NCBI RefSeq assembly: GCF_020618415.1
Contig: NZ_CP085345.1
Location: forward strand, 1,426,001-1,490,000
Length of the DNA: 64,000 bases
Direction of reading: 5' to 3'
Source of the DNA: Cupriavidus sp. MP-37
GTDB lineage: Bacteria; Pseudomonadota; Gammaproteobacteria; Burkholderiales; Burkholderiaceae
Position 1 is the first letter of the stretch. Each line of letters begins with the position of its first letter. Shown here piece by piece: positions 9,116-17,342 of this stretch. The notes below the pieces were generated by a model. The model saw only the letters and a program-made list of their open reading frames with translations, was not told where the DNA came from and did not search any database. Both the position numbers and the translations under genes were made by a program.

Positions 9116-10048
9116 ATGACCCGCAGCCCCACCCCCACCGTCTACCGCGGCGTATTCCCGGTGGCGCCCACCATCTTCGACGCGCAAGGCGGGCTCGACC
9201 TCGACGGCCAGCGCCGCTGCATCGACTTCATGATCGATGCCGGCTCGCACGGCCTGTGCATCCTGGCCAATTTCTCCGAGCAGTTCGTGTTGAGCGACGA
9301 CGAGCGCAACGTGCTGATGAAGACCGTGCTGGAACATGTGGACGGGCGCGTGCCGGTGATCGTCACCACCACGCATTTCAGCTCGCGCCTGTGCGCCGAG
9401 CGCAGCCGCGCGGCGCAGGATGCCGGCGCCGCCATGGTGATGGTGATGCCGCCCTACCATGGCGCCACCATCCGCATGCCCGAGCGCAGCATCTACGAAT
9501 TCTTCGCCACGGTCTCGGACGCCATCGACATCCCCATCATGATCCAGGACGCGCCGGTCAGCGGCACCACGCTGAGCGCGCCGTTCCTGGCGCGCATGGC
9601 GCGCGAGATCGGCAATGTCTCGTACTTCAAGATCGAGGTGCCGCAGGCCGCGGCCAAGCTGCGCGAGCTGATCGAACTGGGCGGCGACGCCATCGTCGGC
9701 CCGTGGGACGGCGAAGAGGCCATCACGCTGATGGCCGACCTGGAAGCGGGCGCCACCGGCGCCATGACCGGCGCGGGCTTTCCCGATGGCATCCGCCAGA
9801 TCCTCGATGCCTGGCAGGCCGGCGACGCCGAACTGGCCGCGCAGCGCTACCAGCAGTGGCTGCCGCTGATCAACTACGAGAACCGCCAGGGCTGGCTGGC
9901 GACCAGCAAGGTGCTGATGCAGGAAGGCGGCGTGATCGCCTCGGACGCGGTGCGGCATCCGCTGCAGCCGATGCACCCGGCCACGCGCGAAGGACTGATG
10001 CGGATTGCGCGGCGGCTGGATCCGATGGTGTTGCGGTGGGGGCGGTGA
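9116..10048 (+). CDS. DapA-family L-2-keto-3-deoxyarabonate dehydratase (probable)
   Basis: A 310-residue class I aldolase-superfamily TIM barrel. The Schiff-base Lys is K172 (VSYFKIEVP) and the catalytic Tyr is Y114 (PPYHG). The usual GTTGE loop is replaced by LANFSEQF near residue 50, and the tail has PLINYENRQG and LDPMVLRWGR, features I associate with Azospirillum-type L-KDA dehydratase (EC 4.2.1.43), which converts L-2-keto-3-deoxyarabonate to alpha-ketoglutarate semialdehyde. The aldehyde dehydrogenase at 10292 would use that product. ATG at 9116 is preferred to TTG at 9092. 5-keto-4-deoxyglucarate dehydratase is the main alternative. Confidence 0.78.
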   Translation: MTRSPTPTVYRGVFPVAPTIFDAQGGLDLDGQRRCIDFMIDAGSHGLCILANFSEQFVLSDDERNVLMKTVLEHVDGRVPVIVTTTHFSSRLCAERSRAAQDAGAAMVMVMPPYHGATIRMPERSIYEFFATVSDAIDIPIMIQDAPVSGTTLSAPFLARMAREIGNVSYFKIEVPQAAAKLRELIELGGDAIVGPWDGEEAITLMADLEAGATGAMTGAGFPDGIRQILDAWQAGDAELAAQRYQQWLPLINYENRQGWLATSKVLMQEGGVIASDAVRHPLQPMHPATREGLMRIARRLDPMVLRWGR

Positions 10049-10086
10049 GCGCACGGCAATGATGTGCTGGCGCCTCGCATCGAGAG

Positions 10087-10212
10087 GCGCCGGCCCTCAC
10101 CCCAACCCTCTCCCGCAAGCGGGAGAGGGAGCACACAGAAGGCATTGGCAACGCCCGCCGGTTTGCTCCCCTCTCCCGCTCGCGGGAGAGGGGCGGGGGT
10201 GAGGGCCGGCGC
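10087..10212. repeat. Palindromic twin-hairpin repeat (REP/BIME-like), copy 1
   Basis: Two hairpins face each other. The first is an 11-bp perfect stem at 10106-10129 with an AA loop; the second is a 12-bp perfect stem at 10168-10193 with a TC loop. Both share the core CTCTCCCGC. The outer ends, 10087-10103 and 10196-10212, are a perfect 17-bp inverted repeat, so the whole 126 bp can fold as one cruciform. It lies between the DapA-family gene and the aldehyde dehydrogenase and might stabilise or attenuate the transcript. A second copy in reversed order is at 19331-19455. Confidence 0.9.
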
Positions 10213-10291
10213 GTCCACGAAGCGCTACCACTAACGATGCCTCCCCCCATCGCAGATGCCAACAACATCCCCACCCTTCAAAAACCCACCC

Positions 10292-11875
10292 ATGACCCTC
10301 ACCGGCAACCTCATGATCGGCCGCCAGACCCCACGCGGCACCCATGGCAGCCTCCACGCCATCGACGCCGCCACCGGCGCCACGCTGGAACCCATCTTCG
10401 GCGGCGCCACGCCCCAGCAACTCGACCACGCCTGCGCCCTCGCCTGGCAGGCGTTCGATGCCTACCGCGAAACCGCGCCCGAGCGCCGCGCCGATTTCCT
10501 CGAGGCCATCGCCGCCAACATCCTGGCGCTGGGCGATGCGCTGGTCGACCGCTGCGTCACCGAGTCCGGCCTGCCGCGCGCCCGCATCGAAGGCGAGCGC
10601 GGCCGCACCGTGGGCCAGTTGCGCCTGTTCGCCAACGTGCTGCGACAAGGCGATTTCCTGGAACTGCGCGTGGACCCGGCCCAGCCCGAACGCAAGCCGC
10701 TGCCGCGCCCGGACCTGCGCCTGCGCCATATCCCGCTGGGTCCGGTGGCGGTATTCGGCGCCAGCAATTTCCCGCTGGCATTCTCGGTGGCGGGCGGCGA
10801 TACCGCATCGGCGCTGGCCGCCGGCTGCCCGGTCATCGTCAAGGCGCATGCCGCGCATCCCGGCACATCGGAACTGGTCGGCCGAGCGGTCCGCCAGGCC
10901 GTTGATGACCTGGATCTGCCCGAGGGCACTTTCTCGCTGCTGTTCGACGCTGGTCTGGAAGTCGGCCAGGGCCTAGTAGCAGATTCACGCATCAAGGCGG
11001 TCGGCTTCACCGGCTCGCGCGCCGGCGGCATGGCGCTGATGGCGATCGCGGCCGCCCGCGCCGAACCGATCCCGGTCTATGCCGAGATGAGCAGCATCAA
11101 CCCGGTGCTGCTGTTCCCGCAGGCACTGGCCCGCCGCGCCGAAGCCATTGGCACCGCTTTCGCCGATTCGCTGACGCTGGGCGCCGGGCAGTTCTGCACC
11201 AATCCCGGCCTGGTATTGGCCGTGGCAGGGGACGATCTGGACCGCTTTCTGCAGGTCGCTTCGGCACGGCTGGCCACGCTGCCCGCGGCGACCATGCTGA
11301 CGCCCGGCATTCATCGCGCCTATTGCGCCGGCGTCGCGTCGCTCTCCGGTCATGCGCAGGTACAGACCATCGCGCGCGGCCCGTCGGGATCGGCCACGCA
11401 GGGCCAGGCGGCGCTGTTTGCCACCGACGCCGCGGCCTTCCTCGCCGAACCGGCGCTGCGCCACGAAGTCTTCGGCGCCGCCGCACTGGTGGTGCGCTGT
11501 CGCGATCTTGCCGAGATGCGAAGCATCATCGATGCGCTGGAAGGCCAGCTGACTGCCGCGCTGCATCTCGACGAGGCCGACCACGACGCCGCACGCCCGT
11601 TCCTGCCCGCGCTGGAACGGCTGGCGGGACGCATCCTGGTCAATGGCTTCGGCACCGGCGTCGAGGTTGGCCACGCGATGGTGCATGGCGGGCCGTGGCC
11701 GGCCACCTCTGACGGCCGCAGCACCTCGGTCGGCAGCCTGGCCATCGCGCGCTTCCTGCGCCCGGTCAGCTACCAGGACATGCCGGCCGGGCTGCTGCCC
11801 GCATCGCTGCGTCCGGACAGCGCGCAGCGCCACGCCTGGCGCGTCGACGGCAAGCTGCCTGGCAGCGCCGGCTGA
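10292..11875 (+). CDS. Alpha-ketoglutarate semialdehyde dehydrogenase, NADP-type aldehyde dehydrogenase
   Basis: A 527-residue aldehyde dehydrogenase. The nucleophile is C302 ([10 protein letters not shown]), the general base E265 (YAEMSSINP), and the Rossmann entry GFTGSRAGG is at about residue 238. Length and the GQFCTNPG form match the type III ketoglutarate semialdehyde dehydrogenases (2,5-dioxovalerate dehydrogenase, EC 1.2.1.26), which oxidise the product of L-KDA dehydratase to alpha-ketoglutarate. It therefore completes the L-arabonate route. ATG 10292 is preferred; ATG 10256 in the same frame would add 12 residues. It is separated from the upstream gene by the palindromic repeat. Confidence 0.88.
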   Translation: MTLTGNLMIGRQTPRGTHGSLHAIDAATGATLEPIFGGATPQQLDHACALAWQAFDAYRETAPERRADFLEAIAANILALGDALVDRCVTESGLPRARIEGERGRTVGQLRLFANVLRQGDFLELRVDPAQPERKPLPRPDLRLRHIPLGPVAVFGASNFPLAFSVAGGDTASALAAGCPVIVKAHAAHPGTSELVGRAVRQAVDDLDLPEGTFSLLFDAGLEVGQGLVADSRIKAVGFTGSRAGGMALMAIAAARAEPIPVYAEMSSINPVLLFPQALARRAEAIGTAFADSLTLGAGQFCTNPGLVLAVAGDDLDRFLQVASARLATLPAATMLTPGIHRAYCAGVASLSGHAQVQTIARGPSGSATQGQAALFATDAAAFLAEPALRHEVFGAAALVVRCRDLAEMRSIIDALEGQLTAALHLDEADHDAARPFLPALERLAGRILVNGFGTGVEVGHAMVHGGPWPATSDGRSTSVGSLAIARFLRPVSYQDMPAGLLPASLRPDSAQRHAWRVDGKLPGSAG

Positions 11876-11878
11876 GCC

Positions 11879-12805
11879 CTAGCGCGACAATGCCCGCAAG
11901 GCATCGATCAGCAGGCTCATCGATGCCGTCGGCGGGCGGCCCCGCCGCGTGACGATGCCGTAGGGCCCCAGCTTGCGCGGCAGCGGCAACGGCAGCACCG
12001 CCAGCGCGCCAAGCCGGCCATAGTAGGCCGCCACCGATTCCGGCAACACCGCGATCAGCTCGCTGTCCGCCAGCAACGAGGTCGTCATCAGCACCGCCGC
12101 GGTCTCGATGGTCGACGGCGGTGCCGGCACGCCGGCATCCTCGAACGAGCGGTCGATCAGCGCCCGCATCGGGCTGGGGCGCGGCTGCATGATCCACGGA
12201 TAGCGGGTCAGCTCCGCGAACGACAGCTTGCGGCGCCGCGCCAGCGGATGCTGCGGCCCAACTACGATGGTGAGGCCCTCGTCGCCGAGCTGCTCGAACT
12301 CGAGACCACTGCTGTCCCAGCCATCGGGCACGCGCCCGAGCACGATATCGAGCTGGTCGCGCTCCAGCTGCGGCATCAGCACATCGCTGGTCTCCACATG
12401 CACCGCCACCTCCAGCCGCGGGTGATCGCGGTTGAGCTGCCGGATCACATCGGCCAGCAGCCCCGGCGTCGGCGCCATCACCGCGCCGATGCGCACCCGG
12501 CCGATCTTGCCGGATTCCAGCGCCACCAGCTCGTCGCGCAAGCCGCCCATATCCGCAAACACCAGCCGCGCGTAGCGCGTCGCCGCCAGCCCGAAGCGCG
12601 TCGGCCGCAGGCCGCGCGCATGGCGCTCATACAACGGCACGCCGAGCAGGTCTTCCATGTCCTGCAGCATCTTGCTGACCGCGGGCTGCGTCAGCGTCAG
12701 CGCCTCTGCCGCCTGGCGCAGCGAGCCGCGCTCTTCCACCGCCAGCAGCAGCCGCAGGTGCTGCATCTTCAGGCGGCCGTGGAGGGTGCTGACGGGTGGG
12801 ATCAT
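11879..12805 (-). CDS. LysR-family transcriptional regulator (GbpR-like)
   Basis: A 308-residue LysR protein with the HTH at about residues 12-75 (RGSLRQAAEALTLTQPAVSK) and YERHARGLRPTRFG. The effector domain has the typical GRVRIGAVMAPTPGLLADV entry. It is convergent with the aldehyde dehydrogenase, the two stop codons being only 3 bp apart. It is the third related LysR of the sugar-acid island and probably closes it. Its target is uncertain because no divergent partner lies upstream; the next gene is an unrelated nuclease-like gene on the same strand. Confidence 0.87.
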   Translation of the reverse strand: MIPPVSTLHGRLKMQHLRLLLAVEERGSLRQAAEALTLTQPAVSKMLQDMEDLLGVPLYERHARGLRPTRFGLAATRYARLVFADMGGLRDELVALESGKIGRVRIGAVMAPTPGLLADVIRQLNRDHPRLEVAVHVETSDVLMPQLERDQLDIVLGRVPDGWDSSGLEFEQLGDEGLTIVVGPQHPLARRRKLSFAELTRYPWIMQPRPSPMRALIDRSFEDAGVPAPPSTIETAAVLMTTSLLADSELIAVLPESVAAYYGRLGALAVLPLPLPRKLGPYGIVTRRGRPPTASMSLLIDALRALSR

Positions 12806-12928
12806 GGGTGGGGCGACGGAGAGCGACTCGGGCGCGGGGAGAGGCGCCGCGATGACGAATTCTTGTCGCTTGGGGCGGGCTGGTCAAGCCCACCTGCGCG
12901 AAGTGGTCACGGGGCGTATACCACTCCA

Positions 12929-13981
12929 CTATGGCTTGCGGGATGGCCGGGCACCGTTGGCTTCCGATTCCAATTCGGACTCGATCTGCTCGATAGAAGG
13001 CAAGTCAGAAGTCAGCAGATCAGGAATTTCCCGTAAGAGCTGATATTCGGCTACGCCCATTGGCTTGGCGAGGCCTCGCAGCGCATATTCGGCAACCAAT
13101 CGATTGCGCTCCTTGCACAGCAGCAAGCCGATCGACGGGCGGTCATCCGGCGCCTTGAGTTGGCTATCGATGGCCGACAAATAGAAGTTCAACTGGCCGG
13201 CGAACTCTGGTCTGAAAGGCGTTGTCTTCAGTTCGACTGCCACATAGCAGCGTAACTTCAGATGGTAGAACAGCAAATCAATATAGAACTCTTCGCCGCC
13301 AACTTCGAGTCGGTACTGCTGCCCCAAAAAGGCAAAGCCCGCGCCGAGCTCCAGCAGGAAGCGCGTGATGTGTTGCGTGAGCGCGCGCTCAATGTCACGT
13401 TCGCGCGCGTCGGCGGCCAGGCCCAGGAAGTCGAAGATGTATGGATCCTTTAGCGCGTCCCTGGCCAGGTCCGAATGTGCGGGCGGCAGCCGTTCCGCAA
13501 AATTGCTGACTGCGCCACCTTGCCGGTCATGCAAGCGCGTCTCGATCTGAAAAACCAGCACGTTGCGCGACCAGCCGTGTTCCGCTGCCTGAATGGCATA
13601 CCACTCGCGTGCCTCACGCTTCTTGACCTTGTCTAGCAGCGTGCACCAATGGAACCAGGGCAATTGTGCAGCAGCCTGCTGCACAAATTCCCCACTCGGC
13701 CAAGCTTGCGCCAAAGCACGCATGTATTTCAGGTTGCGTGGCGAAAATCCTTTCATGTCTGGAAACGTCTTGCGGAGATCGTGCGCAAGGCGGTCAATGG
13801 TCCTTGCACCCCAGCCCTGGCGTTTCTGGCGATCGAGAATATCGCTTCCGATCTGCCAGTAGAGGACGACCAGTTCCCGATTGACGGAAAGGGCAGCACG
13901 TCGGCGCGCTTGCTCGACTCTTGTTTTCAGGTCAGCCAACCACGACAGGTAATCAGCATTCGACGGCGATACGTTAGCCAT
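12929..13981 (-). CDS. DUF1016 / YhcG-family PDDEXK nuclease-domain protein
   Basis: A 350-residue YhcG-type protein. The N-terminal DUF1016 part (about 1-170) has VVLYWQIGSDIL, GWGARTIDRLAHDL and FSPRNLKYMRALA. The C-terminal PDDEXK fold has EEFYIDLLFYHLKLRCYVAVELK at about residues 225-248, which keeps the D...ExK catalytic pattern. The family is linked to recombination nucleases and is often found in restriction-modification islands, but no methylase or specificity gene is present here. Base composition is lower in GC in places than its neighbours, consistent with transfer. It stands alone and its function is unknown. Confidence 0.82.
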   Translation of the reverse strand: MANVSPSNADYLSWLADLKTRVEQARRRAALSVNRELVVLYWQIGSDILDRQKRQGWGARTIDRLAHDLRKTFPDMKGFSPRNLKYMRALAQAWPSGEFVQQAAAQLPWFHWCTLLDKVKKREAREWYAIQAAEHGWSRNVLVFQIETRLHDRQGGAVSNFAERLPPAHSDLARDALKDPYIFDFLGLAADARERDIERALTQHITRFLLELGAGFAFLGQQYRLEVGGEEFYIDLLFYHLKLRCYVAVELKTTPFRPEFAGQLNFYLSAIDSQLKAPDDRPSIGLLLCKERNRLVAEYALRGLAKPMGVAEYQLLREIPDLLTSDLPSIEQIESELESEANGARPSRKP

Positions 13982-14206
13982 GCGGCAAGCGCCGGGAAAC
14001 CAGCGGAAGCAGGGATCCTGGACATTTTCAGTATGGGCTTAGCGCCATCAATATCCAGACCGTGAAATTCAGAGGGCTCTCAACGGCAAGCCCGCTTGCG
14101 GACCCAGCCTTTGCCAAGCCGGACGAAGGTACAATGCCCCTGCCTGGCACCATGGCCAGCCAGACCCGTCACTCTGCAAACCGCTTTCAGGAACAGGACA
14201 CCAGCC

Positions 14207-15256
14207 ATGGGCAACACCAGCCGTGCTTTCCTTCTCGGTCCGCTGCTCAAAGGCGTCTCGCGTTCGTTCTATCTCACACTGCGCGTGCTGCCCGCCGGCA
14301 TGCGCGAACCGGCGGGGCTGGCTTACCTGCTGGCGCGTGCGGCCGATACGATTGCCGATACCGCGCTGATCCCGCCGGCGCGGCGGCTGACGTTGCTGCT
14401 GTCGCTGCGCGAGCAGGTCAACGGCACCGCCGGAGGCGCGACCCCTGCCATCGATATCGCGGCGGAAGTGGCCGGGCACCAGGAGCAGTCGGACGAGCGC
14501 CTGCTGCTTGCATCGCTGGAGCCTGCGCTGGCGGTGCTGACGCAGCTTGGCGCGGCCGACCGGCAAGCGGTACGGCAGATCGTGTCGACGCTGACCGAAG
14601 GCATGGAATTTGACCTGCGCACGTTTCCAGACGAAGGTTCCGGCCGCGTGGCCGCGCTGAGCGACTGCGACGCGCTGGACCGCTATACCTACATGGTCGC
14701 CGGATGCGTGGGCGAATTCTGGACGCGCATGACCAGCGCCCGGGTGCCGGCTGCGATCGGCGACAGCGGGGCCATGCTGCGCCGCGGCGTTCGCTTCGGC
14801 AAGGCCCTGCAAATGACCAACGTGCTGCGCGACTGCGGCAAGGACCTGAGCATCGGCCGCTGCTACCTGCCTCAGACGATGCTGGAGCGGCACGGCTTGC
14901 GCGCGGCGGACCTGCTGGGCCCGGACGCCTCGGCGTTGGCGCGGCCCCTGATGTTCGAGCTGGTGCGCAAGACGCTGGAACACTTCGACGAGGCGCTGGC
15001 GTACACGCTGGCCATCCCCACGCGCTTCGTCAGGCTGCGGCTGGCGTGCCTTTGGCCGGTGCTGATCGGCATGGAGACCTTGCTGCGCCTGGTCCGCAAC
15101 GACGACTGGCTGGATCCGGCAAAGGCGTCCAGGCTGCCGCGCAGCGCGGTTTACCGGATCCTTGCCGGTTCGCTGCCGGCGGTGCTGTCGAACGGCCGCT
15201 TGCGGCGGTGGTTTGCGCGTCTGCGGCGGGACATCGACGCCGCCGTCGTCCGCTGA
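14207..15256 (+). CDS. Squalene/phytoene synthase family protein
   Basis: A 349-residue all-alpha prenyl synthase. The first aspartate motif is D47TIAD51 and the second is D209CGKD213. Between them YTYMVAGCVGEFWTRM (about 161-176) resembles the YVAGLVG block of squalene synthases, and SRSFYLTLRVLP (18-29) is typical of the N-terminus. The expected reaction is head-to-head condensation of two prenyl diphosphates, probably farnesyl diphosphate to squalene. No hopanoid or carotenoid partner gene (shc, hpnC/D/E, crtI) is adjacent, so it is an orphan here. The start at 14207 leaves a motif-bearing N-terminus; an upstream in-frame extension is also open. Confidence 0.8.
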   Translation: MGNTSRAFLLGPLLKGVSRSFYLTLRVLPAGMREPAGLAYLLARAADTIADTALIPPARRLTLLLSLREQVNGTAGGATPAIDIAAEVAGHQEQSDERLLLASLEPALAVLTQLGAADRQAVRQIVSTLTEGMEFDLRTFPDEGSGRVAALSDCDALDRYTYMVAGCVGEFWTRMTSARVPAAIGDSGAMLRRGVRFGKALQMTNVLRDCGKDLSIGRCYLPQTMLERHGLRAADLLGPDASALARPLMFELVRKTLEHFDEALAYTLAIPTRFVRLRLACLWPVLIGMETLLRLVRNDDWLDPAKASRLPRSAVYRILAGSLPAVLSNGRLRRWFARLRRDIDAAVVR

Positions 15257-15277
15257 CGCGCACCGGGTCGTTGCTGC

Positions 15278-15934
15278 TCAGTCCGACTGGTACTTCGGCG
15301 AGCGCGGCCCATACAGCAGGCCGCCGGGCTGGCCCGCTGCCAGCAGCCGGTAGCTGGTGCTGCCGGCAACGGTGTAGCTGGCGTCCATGGTGTGGTTCAT
15401 CGCCTGCGTGATGGCCGCACTTATCAGCATGCCGATCAGCCCGCCGCCGCTGCTCGAGCTGTCGGTGGCGGCTACGGCGGTGCCGGACCACAAGACATCG
15501 CCCTTCTTCAGGTCGACCAGCTTGGCGTTTGCCGCCACCCGCGTCACGCTGCTGAGGATCTGGTAGCGGGAGCCATACTCGGTCACGGTGACATACAGCG
15601 CCGCATCCGCGCCAAAGATCTCGTGCAGCTTGGCCAGTGGCAGGGCATGGATCTCGTCCGGCACCGTCAGGCCGTTCTGCCGGAAGGTTTCGTCGACCAC
15701 GGCCACGGGCAGCACGTAGTAGCCCGATTCCGCCAGCGGGAAGGTGGCTTGCGACAGCATGGCATAGGTGGCCTTGATGTCCGGCGAGGTGTTCTGCGGC
15801 GGCAATACCACGATCGAGCGCGGCCGGCTGGCCTTGAAGGCGGAGTAATCGACCTGCTTGGTCGGCACGGCACAGCCAGCGAACAGCATGGCCATGGCCA
15901 CGCCTGCGACATAGGTGAGGAGGCGGCGCATCAT
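15278..15934 (-). CDS. DUF799 lipoprotein, CsgG-operon partner
   Basis: A 218-residue outer-envelope lipoprotein. The signal peptide ends in a lipobox (AMLFAGC, Cys near residue 20). The mature part begins VPTKQVDYSAFKASRPRSIVVLPP, the hallmark of DUF799/GNA1162-type proteins. The C-terminal half has a glycine/serine-rich hydrophobic stretch (SSSSGGGLIGMLISAAITQA). It is the last of three lipoprotein genes; its start overlaps the stop of the DUF4810 gene by ATGA. In other genomes this trio accompanies CsgG-like pores. Exact function is unknown. It is convergent with the squalene synthase gene 21 bp away. Confidence 0.82.
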   Translation of the reverse strand: MMRRLLTYVAGVAMAMLFAGCAVPTKQVDYSAFKASRPRSIVVLPPQNTSPDIKATYAMLSQATFPLAESGYYVLPVAVVDETFRQNGLTVPDEIHALPLAKLHEIFGADAALYVTVTEYGSRYQILSSVTRVAANAKLVDLKKGDVLWSGTAVAATDSSSSGGGLIGMLISAAITQAMNHTMDASYTVAGSTSYRLLAAGQPGGLLYGPRSPKYQSD

Positions 15935-16365
15935 TGGGGGCTCCCTGCGGTGCTGGCGGTACCGGCGTCCTTGCTTGCGGCGGCGCCGGTCTTGATCTCG
16001 GTGCGGGTGTCGCTCTTCACGTTCCGGAGCAGGAAATCCATATATTGCGTCGATTCCGGAAACAGCGTCTTTTCGGTCTGGAATTCCTTGATCATCTGGT
16101 CGCCCTTGCCGATGTTCAGGTACAGCAAGCCAAGCTGGGCGTGATAGCCCGGCGGCACCGACCCGCTCTGCGCCTGGATCTTCTGCAGCCCGCTTTCCAG
16201 GGCCGTGATCTGGGCTTCCTTCGATTCGCCCTTGAAATACTCGTAGACCTGCGTCTGATACCCCTCCCACTGGTACATGGGCTTGGGCGCCGCGCAACCG
16301 GCAAGCAGGATGCTGCCGGCGGCCGACAATATTGCTGCGCGATGCAGCATGACCGTGTTCATCAT
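15931..16365 (-). CDS. DUF4810 lipoprotein, CsgG-operon partner
   Basis: A 144-residue small lipoprotein. The lipobox is ILLAGC near residue 24, followed by the DUF4810 signature CAAPKPMYQWEGYQTQVYEYF. The middle is helical with a TPR-like segment (GYHAQLGLLYLNIGKGDQMIKEFQ), and the tail is Ala/Ser/Thr-rich and probably disordered. It lies between the CsgG-like gene, 42 bp upstream, and the DUF799 gene, with which it overlaps by 4 bp, so the three are translated from one message. Function is not established. Confidence 0.82.
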   Translation of the reverse strand: MMNTVMLHRAAILSAAGSILLAGCAAPKPMYQWEGYQTQVYEYFKGESKEAQITALESGLQKIQAQSGSVPPGYHAQLGLLYLNIGKGDQMIKEFQTEKTLFPESTQYMDFLLRNVKSDTRTEIKTGAAASKDAGTASTAGSPQ

Positions 16366-16407
16366 TGTTGTTCTCGTTGCGTTGGACTCAGCGCCGTGAC
16401 CGGGCGC

Positions 16408-17091
16408 TTATTGCTGGGCCGGCTTCCAGGCGCCCGTCTCGATGGCGCTGACCAGGTTGTTCACGGCCTCGCGCATGGCCAGGTCCATGACCTTGCCGTT
16501 GAGGGTCGAGTCATAACTGGCCGTGCCGCCAAAACCGATCACCTCGCGGTTCGACAGCTTGTATTCGCCCGCGCCTTGCGTGGCATAGACCACTTCCGAG
16601 GTGTTGATGTTGACGATGTTGAGATTGACCTTGGCATAGGCCACCTGCTCGCGGCCGCGGCCGAGAATGCCGAACAACTGCACGTCGCCGACTTCCTTGC
16701 GGCCGAACTCGGTAATGTCGCCGGTCACCACATAGTCGGCGCCCTTGAGGCGTTGCGCCTGGTTCTTGATCGCCGCCTCGCGCTTGATTTCCGCCAGGTT
16801 CTCGCGCTCCAGCACATTGAAGCGGTTGGTCTGCTGCAGATGGGTCACGAGGCTGGTCTTGGCCTGGCCGCTCAGGCGGTCGATGCCGTCCGAAAACACC
16901 CCGCGCATGTAGTTGGAACGGTTGTCGAACTTGCCGACGGCAATCGGCGTGCGCACGCCCTGGTAGGGCCGGCTGGCGCTCTCCACCTTCTGTACCGGCA
17001 AGGCGGTCGAGGTCTCGGTAGCGCAGCCTGCCAGCAGCAGCGCGGCGGCGGCGGCGGCGGCGAGCAGGCAGCACGATTTCATGGTCTTCAC
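16408..17091 (-). CDS. CsgG/HfaB-family outer-membrane lipoprotein
   Basis: A 227-residue CsgG-like lipoprotein with lipobox LLLAGC. The core has RTPIAVGKFDNRSNYMRGVFSDG and the SLVTHLQQTNRFNVLERENL block typical of the family, then GADYVVTGDITEFGRKEVGD. CsgG forms the curli export pore; this shorter relative belongs to the CsgG-DUF4810-DUF799 trio, whose role is uncharacterised. No curli subunit gene (csgA/B) is nearby. A GTG start at 17089-17091 has GGAG at good spacing; an ATG three codons later (17080-17082) is the alternative. Confidence 0.83.
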   Translation of the reverse strand: MKTMKSCCLLAAAAAAALLLAGCATETSTALPVQKVESASRPYQGVRTPIAVGKFDNRSNYMRGVFSDGIDRLSGQAKTSLVTHLQQTNRFNVLERENLAEIKREAAIKNQAQRLKGADYVVTGDITEFGRKEVGDVQLFGILGRGREQVAYAKVNLNIVNINTSEVVYATQGAGEYKLSNREVIGFGGTASYDSTLNGKVMDLAMREAVNNLVSAIETGAWKPAQQ

Positions 17092-17280
17092 TTGGTCTTC
17101 TCCCTGTTGTGATTGAGCGGATGCCATGGTCCGGGCGCACCATGGCGGCCCGCGGCGCGCCATGCTACACCGTGTCCGGTGACGGACAGTCAATCTGGAT
17201 CAACGGGTTGGCGCGGCGGGTACACGGATCGCAGTCCTGTCTTACGGCAGGAACTGGCCAATCCTTAGCCGCGCGTGGCG

Positions 17281-17312
17281 AAGAAAAAAAAAAACCGGCC
17301 CAACGGGCCGGT
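17281..17312 (-). terminator. Rho-independent terminator of the pca-SDR-Bug unit
   Basis: On the minus strand ACCGGCCC and GGGCCGGT pair across a GTT loop (17294-17312) and are followed by an almost unbroken run of T (17281-17293). It lies 30 bp after the stop of the Bug gene at 17343 and ends the leftward unit. Confidence 0.92.
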
Positions 17313-17342
17313 TCGATACTGCAGCAAGAGCCTGGCGGATAC

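Noticed and set aside
10087..10212. CRISPR-like repeat array
   Set aside because: Only two palindromic units with inverse order and no regular spacers; the second locus has the same pair. This is a REP-type element.
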